64,000 nucleotides of DNA from Myxococcales bacterium (GCA_004193285.1 SECP01000007.1:124001-188000); one strand, 5' to 3'; positions 53,095-61,523 are shown, counted from the first letter of the stretch. The notes: generated by a model from the letters alone, not told the origin. Numbers and translations are program-made.

Positions 53095-53207
53095 TGAGGG
53101 GACAGAACAGGTGAGTGCATGTCGGTGCGTCGTGATGGCCGCCTGACTCCCGCTCGCGCGCCCGAAGCCGTGCTTCGGCGCACCCTCGCGCTTTGAATGT
53201 CCCCTCA
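53095..53207. ncRNA. Candidate structured RNA element (nested helices)
   Basis: TGAGGGGACA (53095-53104) pairs perfectly with TGTCCCCTCA (53198-53207). Inside it GGTGCG (53124-53129) pairs with CGCACC (53179-53184), and inside that CCGAAGC (53162-53168) pairs with GCTTCGG (53172-53178) around a 3-base loop. Three nested helices in 113 bases, in an otherwise empty region 220 bp before a TonB receptor gene, could be a leader structure or small RNA. I see no cobalamin-riboswitch box. The call rests on pairing alone, and chance matches are likely in GC-rich DNA. Confidence 0.3.
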
Positions 53208-53428
53208 CGGAACCCTTTGTTGGCACCCATCATCGCCGATGCATCTCCCGCACGCGCCCTCCGACCGGAGCCGTGACGGGGGCGGCTACCGATGAGCCGG
53301 TGAACGCGACGCGGTCGCGAACCCTCGTCTTTTTCCCGAGCGCCGTACCCCGGCGACACGAGCTCGAAGCAACGCGCGGACCGTAGCGTCCGAATCCAAA
53401 CGCCAGAAGCACTCAGAAACTCACCCTC

Positions 53429-56400
53429 ATGAAGATCGCTCTCAACTCTCCGTCCGAGTCCTCCCGCTTGCCACGCGCAACGACGCGTACCCATCGCGCG
53501 GCGTGGTCGGCCAAGAGGGGTTTCGACCGGGGATTCGTGGCTCGTTTTGCGGCCCTCATCGCCCTGAGCGGCTGGGCGTCGTTCCCGCTCGACGCCGCCG
53601 CGCAAGAGGAAAATGCCGCACCAAACACCGACGGCGCGAGCGACCCAGCCGCACCTCCGGCCCCGGTAAATGGGCCCGCCGCAGACGGACAAGCACCGGC
53701 GGCGGAGGAAGAAGCGACGGCCCCCGATCCCGGAGCTGCGGAGGAAGAGGCGCCCGCTTTGGAGTCGCAGCCGGCAACTCAGAACGAAGCCACCCCGGAC
53801 ATCGAGCGAGACAGCATCGTCGTCACCGGCTACCGCAAGAGTCTGAAGGCCGCGCTCAACAAGAAGAAGCGCGCCACCGAGCAGGTGGACGCCATCGTCG
53901 CGGAGGACATGGCGGAGTTTCCAGACTTGAATCTTGCCGAGTCACTGCAGCGCATGCCCGGCGTCGCGATCGAGCGCTCGGAGGGTGAAGGCGCTCGTAT
54001 CACCGTACGTGGCCTCGGCAGCCGCTACACACGCACGCGCGTCAACGGGATGGACGCGCGCGCGGTGATGCGTAGTAGCACCGGCGTCAATGCTAGCCGC
54101 AGCTTCGACTTCAACCTCTTCGCTTCGGAGCTCTTCAACTCCGTGGTCGTGCACAAGACCGCGACCGCGGAGCTCGGTGAAGGCGCGCTCGGCGCCGTCG
54201 TCGACCTGAACACCGCGCGCGCCTTCGACTACGAGAAGGGCTTCACGGTGCTGGTCGGTGCCCAGGGGGGGTACAACGACCTGAGCAACGCGCTGTTTCC
54301 CCGGGTGACGGGCCTCGTCAGCTATCACGATCCGAAGGGCATCTGGGGCGCGACCGCTTCGATCGCCTATTCGAAGACGCGCCTCGACATGGCCTCCTCG
54401 GACACGGTGCGCTGGGCGAAGTCCCCGTTCCGCTCGGTGAACGGCGTGACGTGCGAAGCGAACCCTGACGACCCGGGCTGCGCTCAAGTCGCGGGCGCCT
54501 TCCACCCCCGCATCCCGCGCTACTCGTATTCGAAGCTCGAAGGCGACCGCATCGGTACGACCGCCGGCATTCAGTTTCGTCCGAACGACAAGCTCGAGAT
54601 GAAGCTGGACGCGCTCTACGCCAAGTACGACACGACCCAAAACTTCAACACGCTCGAGGTCTTGTTTCGCGGCAACGAGGGGCTGATGGACCTCTCGGGC
54701 ATTCGCATTCAGCCCCACCCGGATCGGTATGGCGCGACGAACAACACCTTGAGCGCAGCCACCGTGAACAACGCCTGGGTCCGCTCCGAGGCGACGCGGC
54801 AAACGTCCAACAACGACTTCAAGCAGGTGACGCTCTCGGCGGACTGGGACGTGACGGACAAGTTCGTCATTCAGGCGTTGGGCGGTATTTCCCGCTCCGG
54901 CTCCAGCGTCCCGCACGAGACGACGTTGATGTACGACGACCGTGACTACAACGGGTTCTCTTATGACTACTCGAACCCGCGTTTCCCGTCGCTCGTTTAC
55001 GGCGGCCCGGACGTGCGGGATCCTGCGAACTTCACCCTGACGGAGCTCCGCGACGCAGTCCGGAAGGTGAACGTCGGCTCGGAGCTCGCGGACTTGGCCT
55101 TCCGCTACCAGGCTCTGGACCAGGTGCGGGTCACCCTAGGCGGCACCTACAAGGCCGAGCGGCTGTCGTTCGACACCCGGAACCGCAACGGCAGCGCTTG
55201 TCGCGCCGGTCTCGGCTTCAACTGCGACACCGATGGCGACGGCATGGCCGACGTGCTCGGTCCCCAGGCGCGAGGGGACAATTCGAGCCTGTTCAACTAT
55301 CCGGGCCAGGTCGGCGGAAACTCCAATACCAGCTGGACTTCCCCATCCTTGGATCCGTGGATCAACGAGCTCGGCTTCTACAACCTGCCGGCCAACGAGG
55401 AGCGCACCAACGTGCGCCGCATCCAAGAGCGCAGCTACGCCGCTTACCTCCAGGCGGACGGCGAGGTGCCGGTCGGGAAGATGCGCTTGGCGTACAACGC
55501 GGGCGCTCGCTACGTTCAAACCCACCAGAACTCGGCCGGCTACGTCTCCACCGAGTGGGTGGAAATCGACCGCGATCCTTATTCGGACATTCTGCCTTCC
55601 GCCAACGCCGCGCTCTGGGTGACCGAACGGTTCGTGGCCCGCATCGCCGGCGCCCGCGTGATGGCAAGGCCAGAGCTCAGCGACCTGAGCCCTGGCGCCA
55701 CCGTCGACAGCTTCAACTTCCAGGTCGGCGCCAACAACCCGTACCTCAAGCCGACGCGAGCTTGGGCGGGTGATATCGGCGCCGAATGGTACTTCGCCGA
55801 CGAGTCCGTGCTGAGCTTGGCCGGATTCATCAAGAAGATCGACTCCTTCCCGGAGACGCGCTCCGGTACGGGCACCTTCGCCTCCACTGGTTACTCGACG
55901 GACGTGCTGCAGCCGACGTCGCCGGCGGCGATGGCTCCCGAGGGAACCTGCGGCGACCCTGCCGGTTGCTGGGAAATCTCGCGGCTAGTGAATGGACGCG
56001 GGGCTACGGTGCTTGGCAGCGAGCTCGGCTTCGCGGCTCCGTTCAGCGCCTTCACCAAAACGCTCCCGGTCGTGCTGCGCGACATGGGCGTTACTGGCAA
56101 CTACACGTTCATTCGCTCGAAGTTTCCTTGGGACTTCGTCGGGACGCAAATCGAGGATCGCCTCCTCGGCCTTTCCACGCACGCCGCCAACGCCACGCTC
56201 TACTACGACGACTCGCGCTTCAGCCTGCGCGGCTCGCTCAACTGGCGCAGCGCGTTCATCAATCAGCCGGACGCGAACCAGACCGGAAACCTCTTCTCGT
56301 ACGACCAACCGCCGCCGCGCCTGGACATGTCTTCCAGCTTCAAGATCACCAGGAACGTTCAGGTGACGGCCGAGGCGCTCAACCTCACCAACGCCTACGT

Positions 56401-56524
56401 GAACACGCTGGTGGACGTGGACGCCAAGCGTCCGCAAGTTTACGGGCGCGTGGGGCGGACCTTCTTCTTGGGGGTGCGCTTCACCCTCGGCCCGAAGCCG
56501 AAAGAGGAGCTCGCAAAGCGTTGA
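53429..56524 (+). CDS. TonB-dependent outer-membrane receptor
   Basis: The 1031-residue product has a long N-terminus with a signal segment (FAALIALSGWASFPLDAAAQE) and a Pro/Ala/Glu linker. A TonB box-like start (DSIVVTGYRKSLKAALNKK) leads to the plug (IVAEDMAEFPDLNLAESLQRMPGVAIERSEGEGARITVRGLGSRYTRTRVNGMD). The rest is a beta-barrel ending in FFLGVRFTLG. The plug wording matches the receptor group common in Caulobacter and Xanthomonas (TIGR01782-like), several of which import oligosaccharides. A loop rich in Asp and Cys (SACRAGLGFNCDTDGDGMAD) may bind calcium. It heads an operon-like block with tonB, exbB and two exbD genes. ATG 53429. Confidence 0.93.
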   Translation: MKIALNSPSESSRLPRATTRTHRAAWSAKRGFDRGFVARFAALIALSGWASFPLDAAAQEENAAPNTDGASDPAAPPAPVNGPAADGQAPAAEEEATAPDPGAAEEEAPALESQPATQNEATPDIERDSIVVTGYRKSLKAALNKKKRATEQVDAIVAEDMAEFPDLNLAESLQRMPGVAIERSEGEGARITVRGLGSRYTRTRVNGMDARAVMRSSTGVNASRSFDFNLFASELFNSVVVHKTATAELGEGALGAVVDLNTARAFDYEKGFTVLVGAQGGYNDLSNALFPRVTGLVSYHDPKGIWGATASIAYSKTRLDMASSDTVRWAKSPFRSVNGVTCEANPDDPGCAQVAGAFHPRIPRYSYSKLEGDRIGTTAGIQFRPNDKLEMKLDALYAKYDTTQNFNTLEVLFRGNEGLMDLSGIRIQPHPDRYGATNNTLSAATVNNAWVRSEATRQTSNNDFKQVTLSADWDVTDKFVIQALGGISRSGSSVPHETTLMYDDRDYNGFSYDYSNPRFPSLVYGGPDVRDPANFTLTELRDAVRKVNVGSELADLAFRYQALDQVRVTLGGTYKAERLSFDTRNRNGSACRAGLGFNCDTDGDGMADVLGPQARGDNSSLFNYPGQVGGNSNTSWTSPSLDPWINELGFYNLPANEERTNVRRIQERSYAAYLQADGEVPVGKMRLAYNAGARYVQTHQNSAGYVSTEWVEIDRDPYSDILPSANAALWVTERFVARIAGARVMARPELSDLSPGATVDSFNFQVGANNPYLKPTRAWAGDIGAEWYFADESVLSLAGFIKKIDSFPETRSGTGTFASTGYSTDVLQPTSPAAMAPEGTCGDPAGCWEISRLVNGRGATVLGSELGFAAPFSAFTKTLPVVLRDMGVTGNYTFIRSKFPWDFVGTQIEDRLLGLSTHAANATLYYDDSRFSLRGSLNWRSAFINQPDANQTGNLFSYDQPPPRLDMSSSFKITRNVQVTAEALNLTNAYVNTLVDVDAKRPQVYGRVGRTFFLGVRFTLGPKPKEELAKR

Positions 56525-56626
56525 GCCCGAGGACGCTCGTGCTTTGCAGTGCGCGAGCGACCTGCCCGGCACTCCAGCCCTCCTCACGATGCGACAACGC
56601 TCGACCCGTGACTGCAAGCATTGATC

Positions 56627-57346
56627 ATGAGCACACTCACTCAACCCGCGCAGCCTCCTGAGCCCGCCGCGCCGGGGTACGAACAAGAGACTGGCTCCAA
56701 AAAGCGTCTCATTGGCGTCGTCATCGCGGTGCTACTCCACGCCCTGCTGATTTACGGCTTCACCAGTGGGCTCGCGAGCGACATCGTTCAGAAGGTTCAA
56801 AGGACGGTCAACGTCGCTATCGTCCCCGAGACCAAGCCGCCGCCGCCCCCGCCGGAGCCGGTCGAAGAAATCGAGGCCGACAGCCGGCCGCGGCAGACGC
56901 AGCAAAGAGCGCCCACCAAGGCCTTCGTTCCGAAGGCGGAGGTGGAGACGAAGCAAGCTTCGACCGACACGATCTCGGGAGTGACGGACAAGGTCGAGGA
57001 GGCAACGCCGGCGATCGAGAAGGCCGCACCGGTCGTCCCCGACGCCCCGCCGGCCAAGCCGTCGGCTCCCGTGAAGACCATGGCGCGACTGATGAAGGGG
57101 TGCCGTTTGCCGCAGTACCCGAAGCGCTCGGAGGAAAAGGGAGAAGAAGGCGTAGTCGTCCTCAGGTTTTTGGTCGGTACGGACGGCGCCGTTCAATCTG
57201 CCCAGCTCGTGAGCTCGTCTGGTTTCGAGCGGCTGGACACCGCGGCTCGTGAAGCGTTCATGAAATGCAAGTTCACGCCCGGAACCGTCGATGGCGTGTC
57301 GGTCACGAGCTGGGTCCGGCAGCCATTCACCTGGCGACTCAAGTGA
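56627..57346 (+). CDS. tonB: TonB energy-transducing protein
   Basis: The 239-residue product has the TonB layout: one N-terminal membrane helix (LIGVVIAVLLHALLIYGFTSG, including the conserved His), a periplasmic Pro/Glu-rich linker (PETKPPPPPPEPVEEIEAD), and a C-terminal TonB domain (RLPQYPKRSEEKGEEGVVVLRFLVGTDGAVQSAQLVSSSGFERLDTAAREAF). It carries proton-motive energy from ExbB/ExbD to the receptor encoded 102 bp upstream. ATG 56627 is preferred to a TTG at 56621. Confidence 0.93.
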   Translation: MSTLTQPAQPPEPAAPGYEQETGSKKRLIGVVIAVLLHALLIYGFTSGLASDIVQKVQRTVNVAIVPETKPPPPPPEPVEEIEADSRPRQTQQRAPTKAFVPKAEVETKQASTDTISGVTDKVEEATPAIEKAAPVVPDAPPAKPSAPVKTMARLMKGCRLPQYPKRSEEKGEEGVVVLRFLVGTDGAVQSAQLVSSSGFERLDTAAREAFMKCKFTPGTVDGVSVTSWVRQPFTWRLK

Positions 57347-57382
57347 CCCCGCCAGCTTCAGGGCTTTAGAAGGAAGAGTGAA

Positions 57383-58129
57383 ATGACATCTGGAAGAAGA
57401 ATCAACGTCGTCGCGTGGGCACTCGGTGCCGGATTTCTCGCAACCGAGCCGGCGTGGGCCGCCGAAACGGCTCCGGCCACGAACCCCTACGGCCTTTCCG
57501 CGCTGTGGAGCCAGGGCGACGCGGTTGCCAAGACTACCCTCGTCATCCTCGTCGTGATGTCACTCGGCACTTGGTACATCGGGGTGCTCAAGTTCATCGA
57601 GCAGGCCAAGCTGCTCAAGCAGGGACAAGAAGCCAAGGCGCTGAGCTGGCAGCTGGCCTCGCTCCCGGGCGGCATCAACGAGCTGAAGCAAGAGAGCGCT
57701 TTCCGCTACATCGCGCAGACCGCCGTGGACGCGGCTTCCAAGCACGTCACCGGGCAGCTGCAGAAGATCTCCTTCAGCAACTGGATGGAGATGACGATTC
57801 AGCGCTCCATCAACTTGGTCAACGGTCGATTGCAGGCGGGGCTACCCTTCCTGGCGACGGTCGGCTCCACCGCGCCGTTCGTCGGCCTCTTCGGCACCGT
57901 CTGGGGCATTTATCACGCGCTCACCGCGATCGGAATGTCCGGCCAGGCTTCGATCGACAAGGTAGCCGGGCCGGTTGGCGAAGCGCTCATTATGACCGCG
58001 ATTGGGCTCGCCGTCGCGGTGCCGGCCGTGCTCGGTTACAACTGGTTGATGCGACGGAACAAGGTCGCCATGGAGCAGGTCCGGCACTTCAGCGCGGAGC
58101 TCCAGATGGTGCTCTTGTCGGACCGGTGA
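57383..58129 (+). CDS. exbB: ExbB/TolQ-type proton channel subunit
   Basis: The 248-residue product has a signal-like N-terminus (AWALGAGFLATEPAWAAE) and three helices: TTLVILVVMSLGTWYIGVLKFIEQ, LPFLATVGSTAPFVGLFGTVWGIYHAL and VGEALIMTAIGLAVAVPAVLGYNWLM. The last two hold the MotA/TolQ/ExbB core with its conserved Thr and Gly residues. With ExbD it forms the inner-membrane proton channel that powers TonB. GGAAG precedes ATG 57383. It lies 36 bp after tonB. Confidence 0.94.
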   Translation: MTSGRRINVVAWALGAGFLATEPAWAAETAPATNPYGLSALWSQGDAVAKTTLVILVVMSLGTWYIGVLKFIEQAKLLKQGQEAKALSWQLASLPGGINELKQESAFRYIAQTAVDAASKHVTGQLQKISFSNWMEMTIQRSINLVNGRLQAGLPFLATVGSTAPFVGLFGTVWGIYHALTAIGMSGQASIDKVAGPVGEALIMTAIGLAVAVPAVLGYNWLMRRNKVAMEQVRHFSAELQMVLLSDR

Positions 58130-58145
58130 GCTCAGGAGCTCGATC

Positions 58146-58220
58146 ATGAAGAACGAGCACGACGCGCCGCGCCGCACGGGGCCCGCGCGCGTAGAAAGGA
58201 GAGCGAAGCCATGGCGATGA
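58146..58220 (+). CDS. Possible 24-residue leader peptide before exbD
   Basis: ATG 58146 has AGGAG at 8 bp and opens a frame (MKNEHDAPRRTGPARVERRA then KPWR) whose TGA overlaps the exbD start at 58211 by 10 bp. The peptide is basic and without a membrane helix. It may be a translational-coupling leader or an accident; the good ribosome-binding site is the main support. Confidence 0.3.
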   Translation: MKNEHDAPRRTGPARVERRAKPWR

Positions 58221-58630
58221 GCGTTGGCGGCGATAGCGAGGACGGCACCATCTCCGCGATCAACACCACACCCCTCGTGGACGTGATGTTGGTGCTGCTA
58301 ATCATCTTTCTGATCACGGTGCCGGTCGTCGTCGAGTCGACACCGGTGGAGCTCCCCAAAGAGAGCAACATTCCCACCCAAACCAAGCCCGAGAACGTCG
58401 TCCTCGTCGCTACCAAAGAGGGCCAAATCTACTGGAACCTCAAGCTCGTACCCAACTCGGACATTCTATTCGAGTCCCTCAAGCAGGTGGCGATGCAAGA
58501 CCCCCAGCCCGAGGTGCACGTGCGGGGGGACGTCAATGCGCGCTACGAGCACGTAGGACGCATCGTGTACACCTGTCAGCGCGCGGGCATCACCAAGCTC
58601 GGGTTCATCCTCGAACCCGGCGGTAGTTGA
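58211..58630 (+). CDS. exbD: ExbD/TolR-type biopolymer transport protein (first copy)
   Basis: The 139-residue product has a short cytoplasmic N-terminus, one helix (PLVDVMLVLLIIFLITVPVVV) with the proton-carrying Asp24, and a periplasmic domain (NVVLVATKEGQIYWNLKLVPN, PEVHVRGDVNARYEHVGRIVYTCQRAGITKLGFI). It pairs with ExbB to energise TonB. ATG 58211 has AAAGGAGAG upstream. A second exbD follows after 12 bp. Confidence 0.94.
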   Translation: MAMSVGGDSEDGTISAINTTPLVDVMLVLLIIFLITVPVVVESTPVELPKESNIPTQTKPENVVLVATKEGQIYWNLKLVPNSDILFESLKQVAMQDPQPEVHVRGDVNARYEHVGRIVYTCQRAGITKLGFILEPGGS

Positions 58631-58642
58631 AAGGAGATTCAG

Positions 58643-59071
58643 ATGGCGATGGACGTTCGCGCCCCGGATGACGACGAGGGCGAGATCATGTGTGAAATGA
58701 ACACGACGCCGCTCATCGACGTCATGCTCGTGCTCCTGATCATGCTCATCATCACGATTCCCATCCAAACCCACGCCGTGAAGCTCAACATGCCGTCGAG
58801 CAACACCGCGAGCGCTCCGAGCGAACCGCCCAAGGTAGTGCAGATCGCGATCGGGGCGGACGGAAGTATCAAGTGGGATGGTGAGAGCGTACAAGGGCGC
58901 GAGGCGCTCGAAGCTCGGATCACCGAAGCCGCGCGTCTGAGTCCGCAGCCAGAGGTTCACCTCAGGCCGGATGGCGGCACTCTGTACGACGTCGTCGCCA
59001 TGGTCATGGCCTCGGCTCAGCGCCTTGGCTTGACGAAGATCGGCGTGACCGGGAGCGAGGCATTTCGCTGA
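58643..59071 (+). CDS. exbD: ExbD/TolR-type biopolymer transport protein (second copy)
   Basis: The 142-residue product is a diverged paralogue: helix TTPLIDVMLVLLIMLIITIP with Asp26, and a periplasmic domain (KVVQIAIGADGSIKWDGESVQGREALEARI, PEVHLRPDGGTLYDVVAMVMASAQRLGLTKIGV). Both copies keep the essential Asp, so the channel may be built with a mixed ExbD pair, as in other systems with two ExbD genes. A strong AAAGGAG precedes ATG 58643. It is the last gene of the block. Confidence 0.94.
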   Translation: MAMDVRAPDDDEGEIMCEMNTTPLIDVMLVLLIMLIITIPIQTHAVKLNMPSSNTASAPSEPPKVVQIAIGADGSIKWDGESVQGREALEARITEAARLSPQPEVHLRPDGGTLYDVVAMVMASAQRLGLTKIGVTGSEAFR

Positions 59072-59156
59072 CAAACCCGAGTCGCAGCTCGCGCTCTTTG
59101 ACCGTTGCTCCAGCCGCACCCTAGCCGCGCCGCGCCAGCTGCTGTAAGGGCAGGTC

Positions 59157-59957
59157 ATGAAGGTGGCGCCGTGGGTAGCGGTGGGGGCGGTCGCTCTAGG
59201 GCTCGCGTCGGCATGCGGCGGGGACTCGGACACGACCTGGGAAGGTGACTCTGCCGGGAGCAGCGGAACCGCCGGTGGTGCGCAGAACGGAGTGAGCGGC
59301 AAAGGTGGCAGCGCGGGCTTCGCGGGTACGCCGCTGAGCGGCAGCAGCGCGGGCGGGCGAGCGATGACGGGGGAAGGGGGCATGGCTCACTCGGGCGGTG
59401 CTGGCCGAGCGGCGGAGTCTGGCGGCGCCGGGGGAGAGGCAGCGGCGGGAAGTGCCGGGGGAGAGGCCGAAGCTGGAGGTGGCGGAGGTGCACCGCCCAG
59501 CGCGGGCGGAGCCGCAGGCTCGGGTTCGGCTGCCGGCGCGGGCGCTGGAGGCGCTGGAGGCGACGGAGGCGACGGTGGTGACGGTGGTGAAGGGCCCCTC
59601 GATTGCGAGCAAGAGGCTCCCGAGCCGACGCAGTTGCCCTCGTGCCAGCCGTCGGCGGCGGCCGAGCCGTGCAGCGCTTGTTTGAAGGACCGCTGCTGCT
59701 TGGAGTGGCAAGCGTGTTACGGCAAGGCGCCGAAGAGCGTCTGCGGCTACGGCGCCGCTCCTAATGCGCCTGGTCAGATGGACTGCGTCCGCGAGTGTTA
59801 TCTGGATGGCTACCCCGCCAGCGCGGACCCGGATGAGGTCCTGTTGACCTGTGCGGAGACCTGCGCGGGAGCCTGCGTCTACGTGGCCAAGGTCACGAAC
59901 GAGCTGGTCGCCTGCGGGAGGTACGAGTGCGCGGACGAGTGCTTTCCCGTCCAATGA
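59157..59957 (+). CDS. Gly/Ala-rich lipoprotein with a Cys-rich C-terminal domain
   Basis: The 266-residue product has a lipoprotein signal (VGAVALGLASAC) and about 120 residues of Gly, Ala, Ser and Glu (ending GGDGGDGGDGGEG), typical of Polyangiales lipoprotein linkers. A compact C-terminal domain with about fifteen cysteines follows (EPCSACLKDRCCLEWQACYG, MDCVRECYLDGYP, LTCAETCAGACVYV, CGRYECADECF). It is probably displayed at the cell surface. It lies 85 bp after exbD and may be in the same transcript. Function unknown. Confidence 0.82.
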   Translation: MKVAPWVAVGAVALGLASACGGDSDTTWEGDSAGSSGTAGGAQNGVSGKGGSAGFAGTPLSGSSAGGRAMTGEGGMAHSGGAGRAAESGGAGGEAAAGSAGGEAEAGGGGGAPPSAGGAAGSGSAAGAGAGGAGGDGGDGGDGGEGPLDCEQEAPEPTQLPSCQPSAAAEPCSACLKDRCCLEWQACYGKAPKSVCGYGAAPNAPGQMDCVRECYLDGYPASADPDEVLLTCAETCAGACVYVAKVTNELVACGRYECADECFPVQ

Positions 59958-60029
59958 CGGTCTCGTTCTAGCCCCGCGGCTCCTCACTCCCGGTAGCGGC
60001 GTGGGTGCACGGCGCGCTCCGAGCTGGCG

Positions 60030-60479
60030 CTAGCAAAACGGGTACAGCGGGCAGAGCGCCAGCTCCAGCTCGCTATCGAGCTGCGTAGGCTCCGGATGGG
60101 CGCCCAGGCACTGCGGATCCGTGCACTTCTTGGCCGCGTCCGCGATGCGCTTGGCCAGGGGCTTGATCTTGGTGGCGGCGGCCTCCACCTCCCGACAGTT
60201 GCTGGAGTCGGCCAAGGTGGCGGCGGCGCGGCCGAGCTTGCGCTTCAGGTGCTCGGCGGCCCACGGCCGATACGGCTCCGGCACGTCCTCCCACCGCACT
60301 TGGGCGCTGTCACGCTCGAGTCGCGCCTGCACCTCCGGGAGGGACGAGGGGCCGTACTTCGAGCCGTCCTTCGCGGTGCACTGCTTCGCGCCCTCCGCGC
60401 TGGGTTGCCGCGACGCGCACGCCGTCAGGAGACTCAAGCCGAGGAGCGCGGCGCGAACCGAATGAATCCGCCTTGGCAT
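60030..60479 (-). CDS. Small lipoprotein, unknown
   Basis: The 149-residue product has a signal ending LGLSLLTACAS and a charged helical body (LPEVQARLERDSAQVRWEDVPEPYRPWAAEHLKRKLGRAA, IKPLAKRIADAAKKCTDPQC), ending in Cys (LCPLYPFC). ATG 60479 is chosen; a GTG at 60482 immediately precedes it. No family recognised. It converges on the Gly-rich lipoprotein gene with a 72-bp gap. Confidence 0.68.
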   Translation of the reverse strand: MPRRIHSVRAALLGLSLLTACASRQPSAEGAKQCTAKDGSKYGPSSLPEVQARLERDSAQVRWEDVPEPYRPWAAEHLKRKLGRAAATLADSSNCREVEAAATKIKPLAKRIADAAKKCTDPQCLGAHPEPTQLDSELELALCPLYPFC

Positions 60480-60577
60480 CACGAAAGCGAGGATAGGGCT
60501 GCGCGCGCAAACCGGTCAATGTGGGCTATCGCCGTACGGCGGCACCGGGCGCCGCCATGCGGTGACAGCCCCCGCGA

Positions 60578-61084
60578 TTACGGCTCTTGCATGTTGATCG
60601 GACCGAGGAAGTCACGCTTGCCGAGCGGCACGCCGTTGTGGCGCAGGAGCGCGTAGACGTGCGCGCTGTGGAAGAAGAAATTGGGCTGGGCGTGCTGCCA
60701 GAAGTAGTCCGCGCCGAGCATGAACTTCGGCTCCCAGCGCGCTTGCGTGACCTTGCGGGTCGCGGCGCCCTCGAAGTCCGCCGCGGTGAAGGTGGCAAGG
60801 TACGAAAGTACGCTCGCTACGCGCGCGCGAAGCTGCTCCAGCGTTTGCTCGTCGTCCGGGTGCTTGGGGGCTTCTTTACCCGAGAGACGAGCGGCGGCGA
60901 GCTTGGCGGTGTCGCACGCGGTTTGAACCTGGCGCGCCAGCGGGAACTGGTCCGGCGCGAGGCGGAGCGTGAGGTAGACGGAGGGGTCGAAAGACTTGGC
61001 GGTTGCGTGGGCGGCGGCGGCCTCCAACCACTTGTCGAGCTGAGTGAGCGTGCGCTGAATCTGGCCGAAAGCTTCGAAATACAT
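60578..61084 (-). CDS. DUF1993 family protein
   Basis: The 168-residue helical protein matches DUF1993 well: LDKWLEAAAAHATAKSFDPSVYLTLRLAPDQFPLARQVQTACDTAK in the first half and AQPNFFFHSAHVYALLRHNGVPLGKRDFLG at the end. The family is a DinB-like four-helix bundle of unknown activity. ATG 61084 is chosen; a GTG at 61108 forms a GTGA overlap with the stop of the upstream glutaredoxin-like gene, so translation may be coupled from there instead. Confidence 0.88.
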   Translation of the reverse strand: MYFEAFGQIQRTLTQLDKWLEAAAAHATAKSFDPSVYLTLRLAPDQFPLARQVQTACDTAKLAAARLSGKEAPKHPDDEQTLEQLRARVASVLSYLATFTAADFEGAATRKVTQARWEPKFMLGADYFWQHAQPNFFFHSAHVYALLRHNGVPLGKRDFLGPINMQEP

Positions 61085-61104
61085 GGGCGGCAACCTAGAC
61101 CGGC

Positions 61105-61506
61105 TCACTCGCCGAAGACAGCCGTTTTAAGCCGGCCGGATACGTTCCAGTCCACGAGCTCGTTGAAACCGCCGACGGGCGCGCCGGCAACGAAGACGAT
61201 CGGCAAGTCGTCGTCCTCGCACCCGGCTTCGCGTGTGACGAAGGCGATGGTGGCGGCGTCACCGCTCACGTCCAGCGCTTGGAAGGGGATGCGCTCGGCC
61301 GTGAGCAGCTCGCGCACCCGGTCGATGAGGCGCTGGTTGCGGTCCCGCTCGAAGTACATGACGACGGGCGCGGGCTCGCGCTGCTTGGTCGTGACCTTTG
61401 CAGTAGTCGGAGCTGCGGCTGCTTCGCGCCGTAAAGGCACGACGGAGCTGGCAAGCTTTTCACCGAGGACGTCTTCGAGCTTGGCGCGGAGGCGGCGGAG
61501 TAACAC
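61105..61506 (-). CDS. Glutaredoxin-fold protein lacking the catalytic cysteines
   Basis: The 133-residue product has a basic N-terminal extension, then a glutaredoxin fold: PVVMYFERDRNQRLIDRVRELL, IPFQALDVSGDAATIAFV and LPIVFVAGAPVGGFNELVDWN, where the cis-Pro and the GGF loop are conserved. The normal CxxC/CxxS site is replaced by DRNQ, so thiol redox chemistry is unlikely; one later Cys (REAGCEDDD) remains. It could be a SH3BGR-like binding protein. The start is GTG 61506. DUF1993 follows, possibly overlapping, and the SUMF1-like gene lies 17 bp upstream. Confidence 0.78.
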   Translation of the reverse strand: MLLRRLRAKLEDVLGEKLASSVVPLRREAAAAPTTAKVTTKQREPAPVVMYFERDRNQRLIDRVRELLTAERIPFQALDVSGDAATIAFVTREAGCEDDDLPIVFVAGAPVGGFNELVDWNVSGRLKTAVFGE

Positions 61507-61523
61507 GCCGACGTTTTACACCA

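Larger units (their letters stand above)
52690..53428. other. 739-bp intergenic region upstream of the TonB receptor
   Basis: No convincing gene is present: the short frames here have Arg/Ala/Pro-heavy translations typical of shadow frames and no ribosome-binding sites. It holds the hairpin after the phospholipase gene (52709-52736), a less GC-rich patch around 53055-53090, a set of nested inverted repeats at 53095-53207, and presumably the promoter of the TonB receptor. The length is unusual for this tightly packed window. Confidence 0.6.

Noticed and set aside
53095..53207. Cobalamin riboswitch upstream of the TonB receptor
   Set aside because: No B12-box-like sequence is present on either strand, so only a generic structured-element call is kept.
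59260..59600. Repetitive DNA that might be a CRISPR or VNTR array
   Set aside because: The repetition comes from Gly/Ala/Ser codons in a lipoprotein linker; there are no regular spacers or identical repeats.
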